Source: CAYMRL01 sp964398985
GTDB taxonomy: Bacteria > Deinococcota > Deinococci > Deinococcales > Trueperaceae
Length of the DNA stretch: 64,000 nt
Direction of reading: 5' to 3'
Assembly (NCBI GenBank): GCA_964398985.1
Contig: CAYNOS010000001.1
Location: forward strand, 149,442-213,441
The position numbers and the translations under genes are program-made. The notes beneath the pieces are model-generated. The model was given only the letters and a program-made list of their open reading frames with translations, ran no database searches and had not been told where the DNA came from. Shown one piece after another: positions 1-9,297 of the stretch (positions are counted from its first letter, which is position 1; every line of letters starts with the position of its first letter).

Positions 1-1686
1 GGTCGCTCGCTGGCATACGGCAGCTACCGCGCCGGCGACGAGAACACGACCATGCGCCTGATCGACGTCGACAGCTCCGAGGAGCTGAGCACGGTGATCG
101 CCAACAAGGTGCAGCGGGTGGAGTGGCTACCCGACGGCAGCGGCTTCGTCTACCGCAACCTGGCCGACCCGACCGACCCTTACAGCGGCAAGGTCGCGTT
201 CCACCGCCTCGGCGAGGAGCTCTCGCGCGACGCCGTGATCATGCGCCAGCTGACCAAGGAAGAAGACGCGAAGCTGGCCACGACCTGGGGGCCGAACGCG
301 CGCCTCAGCCCTGAAGGCCGCTGGCTGCTGCTCACGTACTCCACCAGCACCCGCTCGAACGACGCCTGGCTCGTCGACCTGGAGGAGTTCCTCGCCAGCG
401 GCAAACTGATCAAGCGCGAGGTCAGCGTCGGCAGCGAAGGCACCGTAGGCGGCGTGGCGTTAGGCGACACGCTCTACCTCGAGACGAACAAGGGCGCACC
501 CAACGGCCGCGTCGTCGCCGTCCCCGTCGCGACGCCGGCGGAGGAGTACTGGCGCGACCTCGTCCCGGAGCGCGAGGACGCCGTGATCGAGAACGTCGCG
601 TTCGCCAAGGACGCCATCGTCGTTACCTACCTGCGCAACGCCGCCAGCGAGGTCGCGGTGTTCGACCTGAGTGGCCGCCCGCGCGGCAGCGTGCGGCTGC
701 CCGGCATCGGCTCGGCCGCCGTTAGCGCGCGCCACGACGCGAGCGAAGCGTTCGTGACGTTCACCAGCTTCAACTACCCGACGACGATCCTCCGCGTCGA
801 CCTCGACCGCCTCGACGCCGAAGCCGAGGTCTGGGAGCAGCCCGACGTCCCCGTCGATCCGCGGAGCGTGACGGTGGAGCAGGTCTGGTATCCCTCCAAG
901 GACGGCACCGCCGTCAGCATGTTCCTCGTCCACCGCAAGGACCTCGTCAGGGACGGCACCGCTCCCACCTTGCTGACCGGCTACGGCGGCTTCGACATCA
1001 GCATGACGCCGATGTTCGTGCCCGGCTACTTCCAGTGGTTCGACGCCGGTGGGCTCCTCGCGATCCCCAACCTCCGCGGTGGTGGCGAGTACGGCGACGC
1101 GTGGCACGAGGCGGGCATGCTGGCGAACAAACAGAACGTCTTCGACGACTTCATCGCGGCGGCGGAGTGGCTGATCAGCGAGGGCTACACGAGCACCCCG
1201 CGGCTGGCTATCGCGGGAGGGTCGAACGGCGGGTTGCTCACGGGGGCGGCCCTGACGCAGCGGCCCGAGTTGTTCGGCGCGGTGATCGTAGCCGTGCCGC
1301 TCCTCGACATGCTGCGCTACCAGCACTTCCTGATGGCGCGCTACTGGGTGCCGGAGTACGGCAGCGCCGAGGACCCGGAGCAGTTCGAATGGTTGGCCGC
1401 TTACTCCCCCTACCATCACGTACGGCAGGGCACGGAGTACCCTGCCGTGCTGCTCACCGCCGGCGAGAACGACACCCGCGTCCACGCGCTGCACGCCCGC
1501 AAGATGGCGGCGGCGCTGCAGGCGGCCACGCTCTCCGACCCGGCGAAGAAGCCGGTCCTGCTGTGGGTCGACCGCGAGGCCGGCCACGGTCAGGGCAAGC
1601 CCCTCAAGCTCAGGCTGCGCGACGCCGTCGATCAGCGCCTGTTCCTGATGTGGCAGCTTGGGATGCTGCGGGAGGCCGCCAGCTAG
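1..1686 (+). CDS. Prolyl oligopeptidase family serine peptidase (S9), 5' end cut by window
   Basis: The reading frame is open from base 1, and the residues before the ATG at 52 already look like prolyl oligopeptidase (an S-Y-R-A-G-D-E stretch before a beta-propeller), so the gene begins outside the window. About 561 codons are visible. The C-terminal alpha/beta-hydrolase domain carries the catalytic triad: Ser in GGSNGG (codon 1222-1224), Asp in GENDTRVHALHA (1471-1473) and His in EAGHGQGK (1585-1587). The family cleaves short peptides after proline or related residues. No signal peptide can be judged because the N-terminus is missing. The family call is firm. Exact specificity (prolyl oligopeptidase versus oligopeptidase B-like) is open. 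Confidence 0.93.
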   Translation, partial: GRSLAYGSYRAGDENTTMRLIDVDSSEELSTVIANKVQRVEWLPDGSGFVYRNLADPTDPYSGKVAFHRLGEELSRDAVIMRQLTKEEDAKLATTWGPNARLSPEGRWLLLTYSTSTRSNDAWLVDLEEFLASGKLIKREVSVGSEGTVGGVALGDTLYLETNKGAPNGRVVAVPVATPAEEYWRDLVPEREDAVIENVAFAKDAIVVTYLRNAASEVAVFDLSGRPRGSVRLPGIGSAAVSARHDASEAFVTFTSFNYPTTILRVDLDRLDAEAEVWEQPDVPVDPRSVTVEQVWYPSKDGTAVSMFLVHRKDLVRDGTAPTLLTGYGGFDISMTPMFVPGYFQWFDAGGLLAIPNLRGGGEYGDAWHEAGMLANKQNVFDDFIAAAEWLISEGYTSTPRLAIAGGSNGGLLTGAALTQRPELFGAVIVAVPLLDMLRYQHFLMARYWVPEYGSAEDPEQFEWLAAYSPYHHVRQGTEYPAVLLTAGENDTRVHALHARKMAAALQAATLSDPAKKPVLLWVDREAGHGQGKPLKLRLRDAVDQRLFLMWQLGMLREAAS

Positions 1687-1730
1687 CGGCTGCCGGTCCG
1701 GAGCGACCGCGAGCGCTTGGCGCCGACGGC

Positions 1731-1736
1731 TATCAT
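1731..1736 (+). promoter_or_regulatory. Leaderless -10 box TATCAT for the aldehyde dehydrogenase
   Basis: TATCAT lies six bases before the ATG at 1743 and no Shine-Dalgarno sequence is present. This spacing puts transcription start on the A of the ATG. The same arrangement recurs at many genes in the window, which strengthens the call. No good -35 box is seen. Confidence 0.6.
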
Positions 1737-1742
1737 GCGCAC

Positions 1743-3185
1743 ATGACAGCCATCGCATCCGAGTCCGGAGCGCGCTACCTCGCCTCCGAGTGGAAGACGA
1801 CGTCAGCCACCTTCGCGGTGCGGAGCCCGGCGACCGGTGAGGTCGTCGGCCGCGCGGCCGAGTGCGGCGTCGCCGAAGCCAACAGCGCCGCCGCCGTGGC
1901 CGAAGCGGCCTTCGCCGGCTGGCGCAAGACCACGGTCTTCGAACGGTCCGCCATCTTGGAGCGGTGGGCTGCCCTACTGTTGGAGCGCCGCGAGGACCTG
2001 GCTCAGCTCATGACCTCAGAGATGGGCAAGCCGATCAAGGAGTCGCGGGGCGAGGTCGCCTACGCCGCCGGCTTCGTGAAGTGGTACGCCGAGGAAGCCA
2101 AGCGCGTCGTCAGCGAGGGCATCGCCAACCACGTCCCCGGCAAGCGCCTGCTGGCGCTCAAGCAGCCCGTCGGACCGGTCTTCGCGGTGACGCCGTGGAA
2201 CTTCCCGATCGCGATGGTCACGCGCAAGGCCGCGCCCGCTCTGGCCGCGGGTTGCACGTTCATCCTGAAGCCTGCCGAGCAATCGCCGCTGACAGCGCTG
2301 CTGGCCGCCGACCTGTGGCTCGAGGCCGGAGGGCCGCCCGGTACGCTGCAGGTGCTGACGGCATCCGATCCCGTGCCGCTGTCGGACGCGCTGATGGCGG
2401 ACCCGCGGGTGCGCAAGGTCACCTTCACGGGCTCGACCGAGGTGGGACGCATCCTGTACCGGAAGTCGGCCGATACCATCAAGCGCATCTCGCTCGAGCT
2501 CGGCGGACACGCCCCGTTGATCGTGTTCGACGACGCCGACCTCGACGTCGCGGTGCGCGAAGCGATCGCCTGCAAGTTCCGCAACGCCGGTCAGACCTGC
2601 GTGTGCACCAACCGCATCTACGTGCAGCGAGGCATCTACGACGAGTTCGCCGCGGCCTTCGCAGCCGCGGCGCAGAAGCTCGTCGTGGGGGACCCGACCT
2701 CCGACGGCACCGACATCGGCCCGCTGGTCGACGCGCAGGGCCTCGCGAAGGTCGAGCGCCATGTGGCCGACGCTCTCGCGAAAGGCGCCACGGTGGTGAC
2801 CGGCGGCGAGGCGCTGGACGGCCTCTTCTTTCGCCCCACGGTGTTGGCCGGCGTCAGGGGCGACATGGAGCTGCTCACCGAGGAGACCTTCGGGCCGGTG
2901 GCGCCGCTGATCGTGTTCGACGACGAGGCGGAGGCTGTCGGCATGGCGAACGACACGCCCTATGGCCTGGCCGCCTACCTCGTGACCCGCGACCTGGCAC
3001 GTGCCATCCGCGTCAGCGAAGCGCTCGACTACGGCATCGTCGGCATCAACGACGGCGTCCCGGCCACTCCTCACGCTCCGTTCGGCGGCGTCAAGCAGTC
3101 GGGCATCGGGCGTGAGGGAGGCCACTGGGGGATCGAGGAGTACCTGGAGGTCAAGTACGTCTCGATCAACATCGCCGGCGGCTGA
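1743..3185 (+). CDS. NAD(P)-dependent aldehyde dehydrogenase, succinate-semialdehyde dehydrogenase-like
   Basis: 480 aa, normal length for the family. It oxidises an aldehyde to the acid; the best fit is the SSADH/GabD group. The catalytic Cys286 sits in NAGQTCVCTNRIYV and the general base Glu252 in LELGGHAP; TPWNFPIAM is the nucleotide-site loop. The start is the ATG at 1743, chosen because a leaderless -10 box lies directly upstream and because family proteins begin near this point; the frame stays open further upstream but that part overlaps the peptidase. Cytosolic. No neighbouring GABA aminotransferase is present, so the physiological substrate is not shown. Confidence 0.92.
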   Translation: MTAIASESGARYLASEWKTTSATFAVRSPATGEVVGRAAECGVAEANSAAAVAEAAFAGWRKTTVFERSAILERWAALLLERREDLAQLMTSEMGKPIKESRGEVAYAAGFVKWYAEEAKRVVSEGIANHVPGKRLLALKQPVGPVFAVTPWNFPIAMVTRKAAPALAAGCTFILKPAEQSPLTALLAADLWLEAGGPPGTLQVLTASDPVPLSDALMADPRVRKVTFTGSTEVGRILYRKSADTIKRISLELGGHAPLIVFDDADLDVAVREAIACKFRNAGQTCVCTNRIYVQRGIYDEFAAAFAAAAQKLVVGDPTSDGTDIGPLVDAQGLAKVERHVADALAKGATVVTGGEALDGLFFRPTVLAGVRGDMELLTEETFGPVAPLIVFDDEAEAVGMANDTPYGLAAYLVTRDLARAIRVSEALDYGIVGINDGVPATPHAPFGGVKQSGIGREGGHWGIEEYLEVKYVSINIAGG

Positions 3186-3252
3186 GCCGGACCCGCAGCG
3201 GCTCACGGGCTACCGGCCCGGCCGCCGCGCCTGACGAGGAGCAAACGACAAG

Positions 3253-4995
3253 ATGCCTCTGAACGCACTATGGCGTGTGCTCAAGCGCTTCACGCGCCCG
3301 TACGGCGGGACCGTGGCGCTGATCCTCGCGCTGCAGCTGATCGCCAGCTTGATGGCGCTGCTGCTGCCGAGCATCAACGCCGACATCATCGACCGCGGCG
3401 TGGTGCTCGGCGACACTCGCCACATCCTCGTGCAGGGCGCTGTGATGCTGGCCGTCTCGCTGATCAACGTCGCCGCCACCATGGTGGCCGTCTACTTCGG
3501 GGCCAGGACGGCGATGTCGTTCGGTCGCGACGTCCGCAGCGCCGTGTTCGCTCACGTCAACAGGTTCGCCGCGCACGAGGTCGCCAGCTTCGGCGCGCCG
3601 TCCCTGATCACCCGCAACACCAACGACGTGCAGCAGGTGCAGATGAGCCTGGCGATGTCGTTCACGATGCTGCTCAGCGCCCCGCTGATGATGATCGGCG
3701 GGGTCGTGATGGCGATCCGTCAAGACGCCGGCCTCGCCTGGCTGGTGGCAGTGGCGGTGCCCCTGCTGGCAGCCGGCATCGCGTTCATCGTCGCCCGCAT
3801 GATGCCGGGCTTCCGCGCGATGCAGATGCGCATCGACCGCGTGAACGAGGTCATGCGGGAGCAGATCGCCGGCATCCGGGTCGTGCGCGCCTTCGTGCGC
3901 GAGCCATTCGAAGAGGCGCGCTTCAGCACCGCCAACCGCGAGCTCACCGACACCGCCCTGTTCGTCGGGCGCTGGATGTCCGCGATGTTCCCGCTGGTGC
4001 TGCTGATGATGAACCTCTCGTCGGTGGCCGTCATCTGGTTCGGAGGCATCCGGGTCGCCGAGGGTTCGATGGAGATCGGCTCGATCACGGCCTTCCTGAT
4101 GTACATGCTGCAGATCCTCGCCGCCGTGATGATGTCGACGATGATGTTCATCATCCTGCCGCGGGCGGCCGTCTCCGCCGAGCGCATCGCCGAGGTACTC
4201 GATACCGAGCCGAGCGTGGCGCCGCCGGCCGCCGGCGTCACCGCCCCGCAGGGGCCCCGCGGGCTGGTCTTCGAAGGCGTCGGCTTCACCTACCCAGGCG
4301 CCGAGCAGAGCGTTCTCGAAGGCATCGACCTCAGCGTCGTGCCCGGGCAGACGGTCGCTCTGATCGGCTCCACCGGCGCCGGCAAGACCTCGCTCCTCAA
4401 GCTCATCCCCAGGCTGTTCGACGCCACCGCCGGCAGCGTCAAGGTCGATGGCGTCGACGTCCGCGATTTCGACCCGGACGCGCTGTGGGCCAGGATCGGG
4501 CTCGTGCCGCAACGGGCCATGCTCTTCACCGGCACGGTCGCCAGCAACCTGCGCTTCGGCAAGCCGGACGCCAGCGAGGAAGAGCTGTGGCGCGCGCTGG
4601 AGATCGCGCAGGCTAAGGACTTCGTCGCCGAGCTGCCTGAAGGCCTCGAGGCGCCGGTAGCGCAAGGCGGCACCAACTTCTCGGGCGGCCAGCGGCAACG
4701 GCTTGCGATCGCCAGAGCGGTCATCAAGCGGCCAGACATCTACTTGTTCGACGACTCGTTCTCGGCCCTCGACGTCGCGACCGACGCCCGTCTGCGCGCC
4801 GCGCTGGCGCCGGTGACGGCCGACGCCAGCGTGCTGCTGGTGGCGCAACGGGTCGCCACCATCACCGAGGCAGATGCCATCATCGTGCTCGAGGACGGCA
4901 GGATCGTCGGCCGCGGCACGCACGAGCAGCTCCTCGCCAGCTCCCCCACCTACCGCGAGATCGTCGCGTCGCAGCGTCAGGCGGAGGCGGCATGA
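3253..4995 (+). CDS. ABC exporter half-transporter, degenerate ATPase-site subunit
   Basis: 580 aa with an N-terminal six-helix type IV ABC exporter domain (residues about 15-310) and a C-terminal nucleotide-binding domain (about 340-575). Walker A GSTGAGKTS and the signature NFSGGQRQR are intact. The residue after Walker B is Asp (FDDSFSALD, D501) in place of the catalytic Glu, and the switch His is Gln (VAQRVAT, Q532). This is the pattern of the TM287-type partner in heterodimeric exporters. A Shine-Dalgarno GAGGAG precedes the ATG. It overlaps the next gene by ATGA, so the two products should pair one to one. Substrate unknown; drugs or lipids are typical for the family. Confidence 0.93.
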   Translation: MPLNALWRVLKRFTRPYGGTVALILALQLIASLMALLLPSINADIIDRGVVLGDTRHILVQGAVMLAVSLINVAATMVAVYFGARTAMSFGRDVRSAVFAHVNRFAAHEVASFGAPSLITRNTNDVQQVQMSLAMSFTMLLSAPLMMIGGVVMAIRQDAGLAWLVAVAVPLLAAGIAFIVARMMPGFRAMQMRIDRVNEVMREQIAGIRVVRAFVREPFEEARFSTANRELTDTALFVGRWMSAMFPLVLLMMNLSSVAVIWFGGIRVAEGSMEIGSITAFLMYMLQILAAVMMSTMMFIILPRAAVSAERIAEVLDTEPSVAPPAAGVTAPQGPRGLVFEGVGFTYPGAEQSVLEGIDLSVVPGQTVALIGSTGAGKTSLLKLIPRLFDATAGSVKVDGVDVRDFDPDALWARIGLVPQRAMLFTGTVASNLRFGKPDASEEELWRALEIAQAKDFVAELPEGLEAPVAQGGTNFSGGQRQRLAIARAVIKRPDIYLFDDSFSALDVATDARLRAALAPVTADASVLLVAQRVATITEADAIIVLEDGRIVGRGTHEQLLASSPTYREIVASQRQAEAA

Positions 4996-6974
4996 GCGCC
5001 CGGCAACGCGGTCCCGTGCGCGTGATGGCGGCCACCGAGCGGATCACGGCCCCGCGCGGACCGGGCCCGATGATGGGCATGGCGCCCGGCGGCAAGGCCG
5101 AGACCTTCGGAGCCTCGGCCAGGCGCCTGCTCGGCCGGCTGCGGCCGCACACCCTGGCGGTCACGGCAGTGATCCTCGCCGGGGCGCTCTCCGTGGGTCT
5201 CACCGCCTTCGGTCCCCGCGTGCTGGGGCGCGCCACCGACTTGGTGTTCGGGGGGGCCATCGGCGCCCAGATGCCCGCGGGCATCAGCCGCGAAGCCGCC
5301 ATCGCGGGAGCCAGGGCGGCCGGCAACGACCGGATCGCCGACCTGCTCTCGGGCATGAACTTCACACCCGGCGTCGGTGTCGACTTCGCCGCGGTGGGAC
5401 GCGTGCTGCTGATCGCTCTGCTCCTCTACCTGGGGTCGGCGCTGCTGCAGTTCGCTCAAGGCTTCGTGCTCAACGAGGTCGTTCAGCGCACCGTCTTCCG
5501 CCTGCGCAACGAGGTCGAGGAGAAGCTCAACCGGCTGCCGCTTGGCTACTTCGACCGCCAGCCGCGCGGTGAGCTGCTCAGTCGCGTCACCAACGACATC
5601 GACAACGTCTCTCAGAGCCTGCAGCAGACGCTCAGCCAGATGCTCAGCTCGCTCCTGACGGTGCTGTTCGTGTTGGCGATGATGCTGTGGGTCTCACCTC
5701 TGCTGTCGCTGGTCGCGCTGCTCAGCATCCCGCTGACGATGCTGCTGGCTGGAACCGTGATGAGCCGCTCGCGCAAGCAGTTCGTCGAGCAGTGGCGCAG
5801 CACCGGCACTCTCAACGCCCGCGTCGAGGAGACCTTCACCGGCTTCGATCTCGTCAAGGTGTTCGGCCGCCAGCGCGAGGCGCAGCAGCTGTTCGAAGCC
5901 GAGAACGACGCGCTCTTCCAGGCGGGCTTCAAGGCGCAGTTCCTGTCCGGCTTGATAATGCCGGTGGCGATGTTCATCGGCAACCTCAGTTACGCGGCGA
6001 TCGCGGTCGTCGGCGGCCTGCGGATAGCCGCCGGCGCCATCACGCTCGGGGACGTGCAGGCGTTCATCCAGTACTCGCGTCAGTTCAACCAACCGGTCAC
6101 TCAGCTCGCCTCGATGGCCAACCTGTTGCAGTCGGGCGTGGCCTCGGCCGAGCGCGTCTTCGAGCTGCTCGATGCCGCGGAGGAGGTCGACGAGAGCGAC
6201 AAGCCGCGGTCGGACAGCGTGCCGCGGGGGCGCGTCGTGTTCGAAGACGTCGCGTTCCGCTACGAGAGCGACCGGCCGCTCATCGAGGACCTGACGCTGG
6301 CGGTCGAGCCGGGCGAGACCGTCGCGATCGTGGGGCCCACCGGCGCCGGCAAGACCACCCTGGTGAACCTCGTGATGCGCTTCTACGAACTCGACGCCGG
6401 CCGCATCCTGATCGACGGCCGCGACATCGCCAGCATGCGCCGCGAGGACCTGCGTGCGAACGTCGGCATGGTCCTGCAGGACACCTGGCTGTTCAAGGGC
6501 ACCATCCGCGAGAACATCGCGTACGGCCGGCTCGACGCGACCGACGAGGAGGTGCTGGCTGCTGCCCGCGCCGCCTACGTGGACCGCTTCGTCCACAGCT
6601 TGCCGGAGGGTTACGACACGATCGTCGACGACGAGGGCGGCACCGTGAGCGCCGGCGAGAAGCAGTTGATCACGATCGCGCGCGCGTTCCTCGCCGATCC
6701 GCCGGTGCTGATCCTCGACGAGGCCACCAGCTCCGTCGACACCCGCACCGAGCTGCTGCTGCAGCAGGCGATGCTGGCACTGCGCGGCAAGCGCACCAGC
6801 TTCGTGATCGCGCACCGGCTGTCTACGATCACCGGCGCCGACCTGATCCTGGTCATGGAGGAGGGCCGCATCGTCGAGCGCGGCACGCATGCGGAGCTCG
6901 TCGCCGCCGGTGGCGCTTACGCGCGGCTCCATCGGGCGCAGTACCGAGCGGCCATCAGCGAGGCGGCGGATTAG
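4992..6974 (+). CDS. ABC exporter half-transporter, catalytically competent subunit
   Basis: 660 aa, with a longer N-terminus containing Gly/Pro/Met-rich sequence and a roughly 60-residue insertion after the first membrane helix (MPAGISREAA to FTPGVGVDF). Six membrane helices are followed by a nucleotide-binding domain. Walker A is GPTGAGKTT, Walker B LILDEATSSVD keeps the catalytic Glu, and the switch His is present (IAHRLST). Its own signature is non-canonical (VSAGEKQ instead of LSGGQ). The defects are therefore complementary to those of the upstream subunit, predicting one consensus and one degenerate ATP site. The start ATG overlaps the previous stop (ATGA); an internal ATG at 5025 is a possible alternative. 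Confidence 0.93.
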   Translation: MSARQRGPVRVMAATERITAPRGPGPMMGMAPGGKAETFGASARRLLGRLRPHTLAVTAVILAGALSVGLTAFGPRVLGRATDLVFGGAIGAQMPAGISREAAIAGARAAGNDRIADLLSGMNFTPGVGVDFAAVGRVLLIALLLYLGSALLQFAQGFVLNEVVQRTVFRLRNEVEEKLNRLPLGYFDRQPRGELLSRVTNDIDNVSQSLQQTLSQMLSSLLTVLFVLAMMLWVSPLLSLVALLSIPLTMLLAGTVMSRSRKQFVEQWRSTGTLNARVEETFTGFDLVKVFGRQREAQQLFEAENDALFQAGFKAQFLSGLIMPVAMFIGNLSYAAIAVVGGLRIAAGAITLGDVQAFIQYSRQFNQPVTQLASMANLLQSGVASAERVFELLDAAEEVDESDKPRSDSVPRGRVVFEDVAFRYESDRPLIEDLTLAVEPGETVAIVGPTGAGKTTLVNLVMRFYELDAGRILIDGRDIASMRREDLRANVGMVLQDTWLFKGTIRENIAYGRLDATDEEVLAAARAAYVDRFVHSLPEGYDTIVDDEGGTVSAGEKQLITIARAFLADPPVLILDEATSSVDTRTELLLQQAMLALRGKRTSFVIAHRLSTITGADLILVMEEGRIVERGTHAELVAAGGAYARLHRAQYRAAISEAAD

Positions 6975-8184
6975 CAGCCGCGGCGGCTTGCTGCTGTCGC
7001 TCCTCGACCTCGAACGGCTTGACCCTGCTGATCCCGACGATCGTCAGCACCGCCAGCACCGCGCCGGCTACCGCGAAGCCGGTTGCGTAGCTGGTGGCCG
7101 CCACCAGCAGCCCGCCGAGGATGGGAGCGACGATCTCTACCAAGTGGTTGCTGGAGATGCGCAGACTCAACGCGGTGGCCCGCTCGCGAGGCGTCACGTG
7201 GGTCGTCACCGCCACGATGCTCAGGGGGAAGCCGAGCCCGGAGCCGATCCCGGCCACGACCGCCAGCACACCGAAGAACGGCACGCTCTGCGCGATCGCC
7301 AGGAAGCCCACGCCGATGGCCACCGACGCCATCGCGATCACCAGCGAACGCGAGGTGCCGCGCAGCCAGCGGCTGACGAGCGGCAGCAGGGGCCTGACCA
7401 GCACGGCAGTCAGCGAGCCGAGACTCACCAGCGTACCGATCAGCGTGGCCGACATGCCCATCTCCTCGAGCATCACCGGCAGGAACGCCTCGCGCATGGT
7501 CAGAGCCAGGAAGATGCCGGCGCTCGCCAGCACCCCCATCTGGAACCCGACGTTGTCGAGCACCTTGCGGACCGGCACGCTGGCGCCGACGACGTCACCG
7601 GGGCCGCTGGCGTAGTCGCCGGAGACCCTGGCTCCGCGCATCACCAGGTTCGAGACGCCCGCAGCCGCGACCAGCACCACCAGCACGGCCCAGAAGCTGG
7701 CGCGGAAGCCGTAGCTGTCGATCACGAAGCCGACCAGCACCGGACCGATCATGCGGCCGAGCGCCAGCAGCGTCGAGTAGGCAGCGAAGTTGTAGGCGTG
7801 CGAGCGCTTGTTGTCTAGGTCGGCTATCAACGATTGCGAGGAGAGCGTGACGAACAGCTGCACGAAGCCGACCATCAGCCGCGAGACGACCAGCGCGGCC
7901 ACGCCGGGCAGCAGCAAGAGGCTCAGGGGAGCGGCCGTCATGGCCGACATGCCGCCGAACAGCATGCGAGGCGGTCCGGTCCTGTCGATCCAGCGCCCCG
8001 CCTGGAAGGCCAGCAGCACGGGAAAGACGCCGGGCAACGCCACCAGCAGGCCGATCGACTCGGCGCCGAGGCCGAGGGCGGTGGCGTACAGCGGCACCAT
8101 CACCGTCATCATGCTGAGGGCGGCGCTCAACAGAGCCGCCATCGTGCACTGCAGGGCGAAGGAGTAACGCTTGAGGGGGCTCAC
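6955..8184 (-). CDS. Major facilitator superfamily transporter
   Basis: 409 aa, about 12 hydrophobic helices. The loop between helices 2 and 3 reads GRWIDRTGPPRML, a recognisable form of the MFS GxxxDRxGxR motif. GTG start; a TAAGAT box lies 12 bases upstream, which would give a very short leader. The C-terminus is Ala/Gln-rich and overlaps the end of the converging ABC exporter gene by 20 bases. Cytoplasmic membrane. No substrate can be inferred; it resembles sugar-efflux or drug-efflux members. Confidence 0.88.
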   Translation of the reverse strand: MSPLKRYSFALQCTMAALLSAALSMMTVMVPLYATALGLGAESIGLLVALPGVFPVLLAFQAGRWIDRTGPPRMLFGGMSAMTAAPLSLLLLPGVAALVVSRLMVGFVQLFVTLSSQSLIADLDNKRSHAYNFAAYSTLLALGRMIGPVLVGFVIDSYGFRASFWAVLVVLVAAAGVSNLVMRGARVSGDYASGPGDVVGASVPVRKVLDNVGFQMGVLASAGIFLALTMREAFLPVMLEEMGMSATLIGTLVSLGSLTAVLVRPLLPLVSRWLRGTSRSLVIAMASVAIGVGFLAIAQSVPFFGVLAVVAGIGSGLGFPLSIVAVTTHVTPRERATALSLRISSNHLVEIVAPILGGLLVAATSYATGFAVAGAVLAVLTIVGISRVKPFEVEERQQQAAAAANPPPR

Positions 8185-8238
8185 GACCGTTCGCGCATCT
8201 TACTCGTTGGCCACCTCGCGCTGCCGGCCGAGCGGCGC

Positions 8239-8244
8239 TAGCAT
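8239..8244 (+). promoter_or_regulatory. Leaderless -10 box TAGCAT for the alcohol dehydrogenase
   Basis: TAGCAT is followed by six bases and then the ATG at 8251, with no Shine-Dalgarno sequence. The identical hexamer is used for the methionine sulfoxide reductase gene nearby. Confidence 0.6.
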
Positions 8245-8250
8245 TGGCCG

Positions 8251-9285
8251 ATGCGCGCCATCCTCGTCGACTCCCCCAACGCCTCCCCCGTCCTGACCAC
8301 CGTCGCCGATCCCGAGCCGCCGCCTCACGGTGCGATCGTCGAAGTGCGCGCCACCGGCGTGTGCCGCAGCGACTGGCACGCATGGGTCGGGCACGACGGC
8401 ACCGTGAGCTGGCCGCACGTCCCCGGCCACGAGTTCGCAGGCGTGGTGGCGGCGGTCGGCGCCGAGGTGAGCAGCGTGCGCGTCGGCGAACGCGTCACGG
8501 CCCCGTTCTGCTGCGGCTGCGGCAGCTGTTCCGAGTGCACCAGCGGTCATCACAACCTCTGCGAGGTGGAGTACCAACCAGGTTTCGACGGCTGGGGCAG
8601 CTTCGCCGAACTGGTGATGGTGCCGTGGGCGGACGTCAACCTCGTTCCCTTGCCGGAGGACGTCGGGTTCGCTGCCGCTGCCAGCCTCGGTTGCCGTTTC
8701 ACCACCGCTTACGCCGGCCTGGTGCACAGAGCCCGCGTCCGGCCCGGCGAGAACGTGGTCGTCTACGGCTGCGGCGGCGTGGGGCTGTCGTGCGTGATGA
8801 TCGCCGCCGCCGCCGGCGCGCGGGTGATCGCCGTCGACATCGCCCCGGAGAAGCTGGCGTTGGCGAAGGAGTTGGGCGCGACCGACACCATCGACGCCAC
8901 CACCGCGACTCCAGCCGCGGCGGTGCTCGATCTGACCGACGACGGCGCCCACGTCAGCGTCGACGCGCTCGGCGCCACTGCCACCATGGACGCCTCCTTG
9001 CGGTCGCTGCGCAAGCGCGGCCGGCACCTGCAGCTGGGCCTGCTGCTCGGCGACGACCTGACTCCCCGAACCCCGCTGGAACTGGTGATCAGGCGCGAGC
9101 TGTCGCTGCTCGGCAGCCACGGCATGCAGGCTTGGCGCTACCCGGAGATGTTCTCGTTCCTGCGCTCCGCCGGGCTGCCCCTCGCGCAACTCGTCGGCGA
9201 GCGCCGACCGCTCGCTGCTGCGGGCGAGGTCCTCGCCTCGATGGCGGGCTTCGCGCCGTTGGGCGTCACGCTGCTCGAACCCTGA
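8251..9285 (+). CDS. Zinc-dependent alcohol dehydrogenase (MDR family)
   Basis: 344 aa. The catalytic zinc ligands are Cys in TGVCRSDWHAW and His in PGHEFAGVV. The structural zinc lobe has the four-Cys pattern CGCGSCSECTSGHHNLC. The Rossmann dinucleotide motif is YGCGGVGLS followed by an acidic residue (AVDIA), which favours NAD. It oxidises a primary or secondary alcohol; the exact substrate is not shown. Cytosolic. The leaderless promoter directly before the ATG supports the start. It stands alone between divergent and convergent genes. Confidence 0.92.
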   Translation: MRAILVDSPNASPVLTTVADPEPPPHGAIVEVRATGVCRSDWHAWVGHDGTVSWPHVPGHEFAGVVAAVGAEVSSVRVGERVTAPFCCGCGSCSECTSGHHNLCEVEYQPGFDGWGSFAELVMVPWADVNLVPLPEDVGFAAAASLGCRFTTAYAGLVHRARVRPGENVVVYGCGGVGLSCVMIAAAAGARVIAVDIAPEKLALAKELGATDTIDATTATPAAAVLDLTDDGAHVSVDALGATATMDASLRSLRKRGRHLQLGLLLGDDLTPRTPLELVIRRELSLLGSHGMQAWRYPEMFSFLRSAGLPLAQLVGERRPLAAAGEVLASMAGFAPLGVTLLEP

Positions 9286-9297
9286 GCGGGTGCGCCG

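Noticed and set aside
460..1758. Long minus-strand open frame (432 codons) opposite the peptidase gene
   Set aside because: It is the mirror of a GC-rich coding strand: composed of Arg/Ala/Gly/His/Val-rich low-complexity sequence with no motif. Similar long frames at 3268-4923, 5694-6932, 14287-15966, 19864-21903 and 21849-23546 were dismissed for the same reason.
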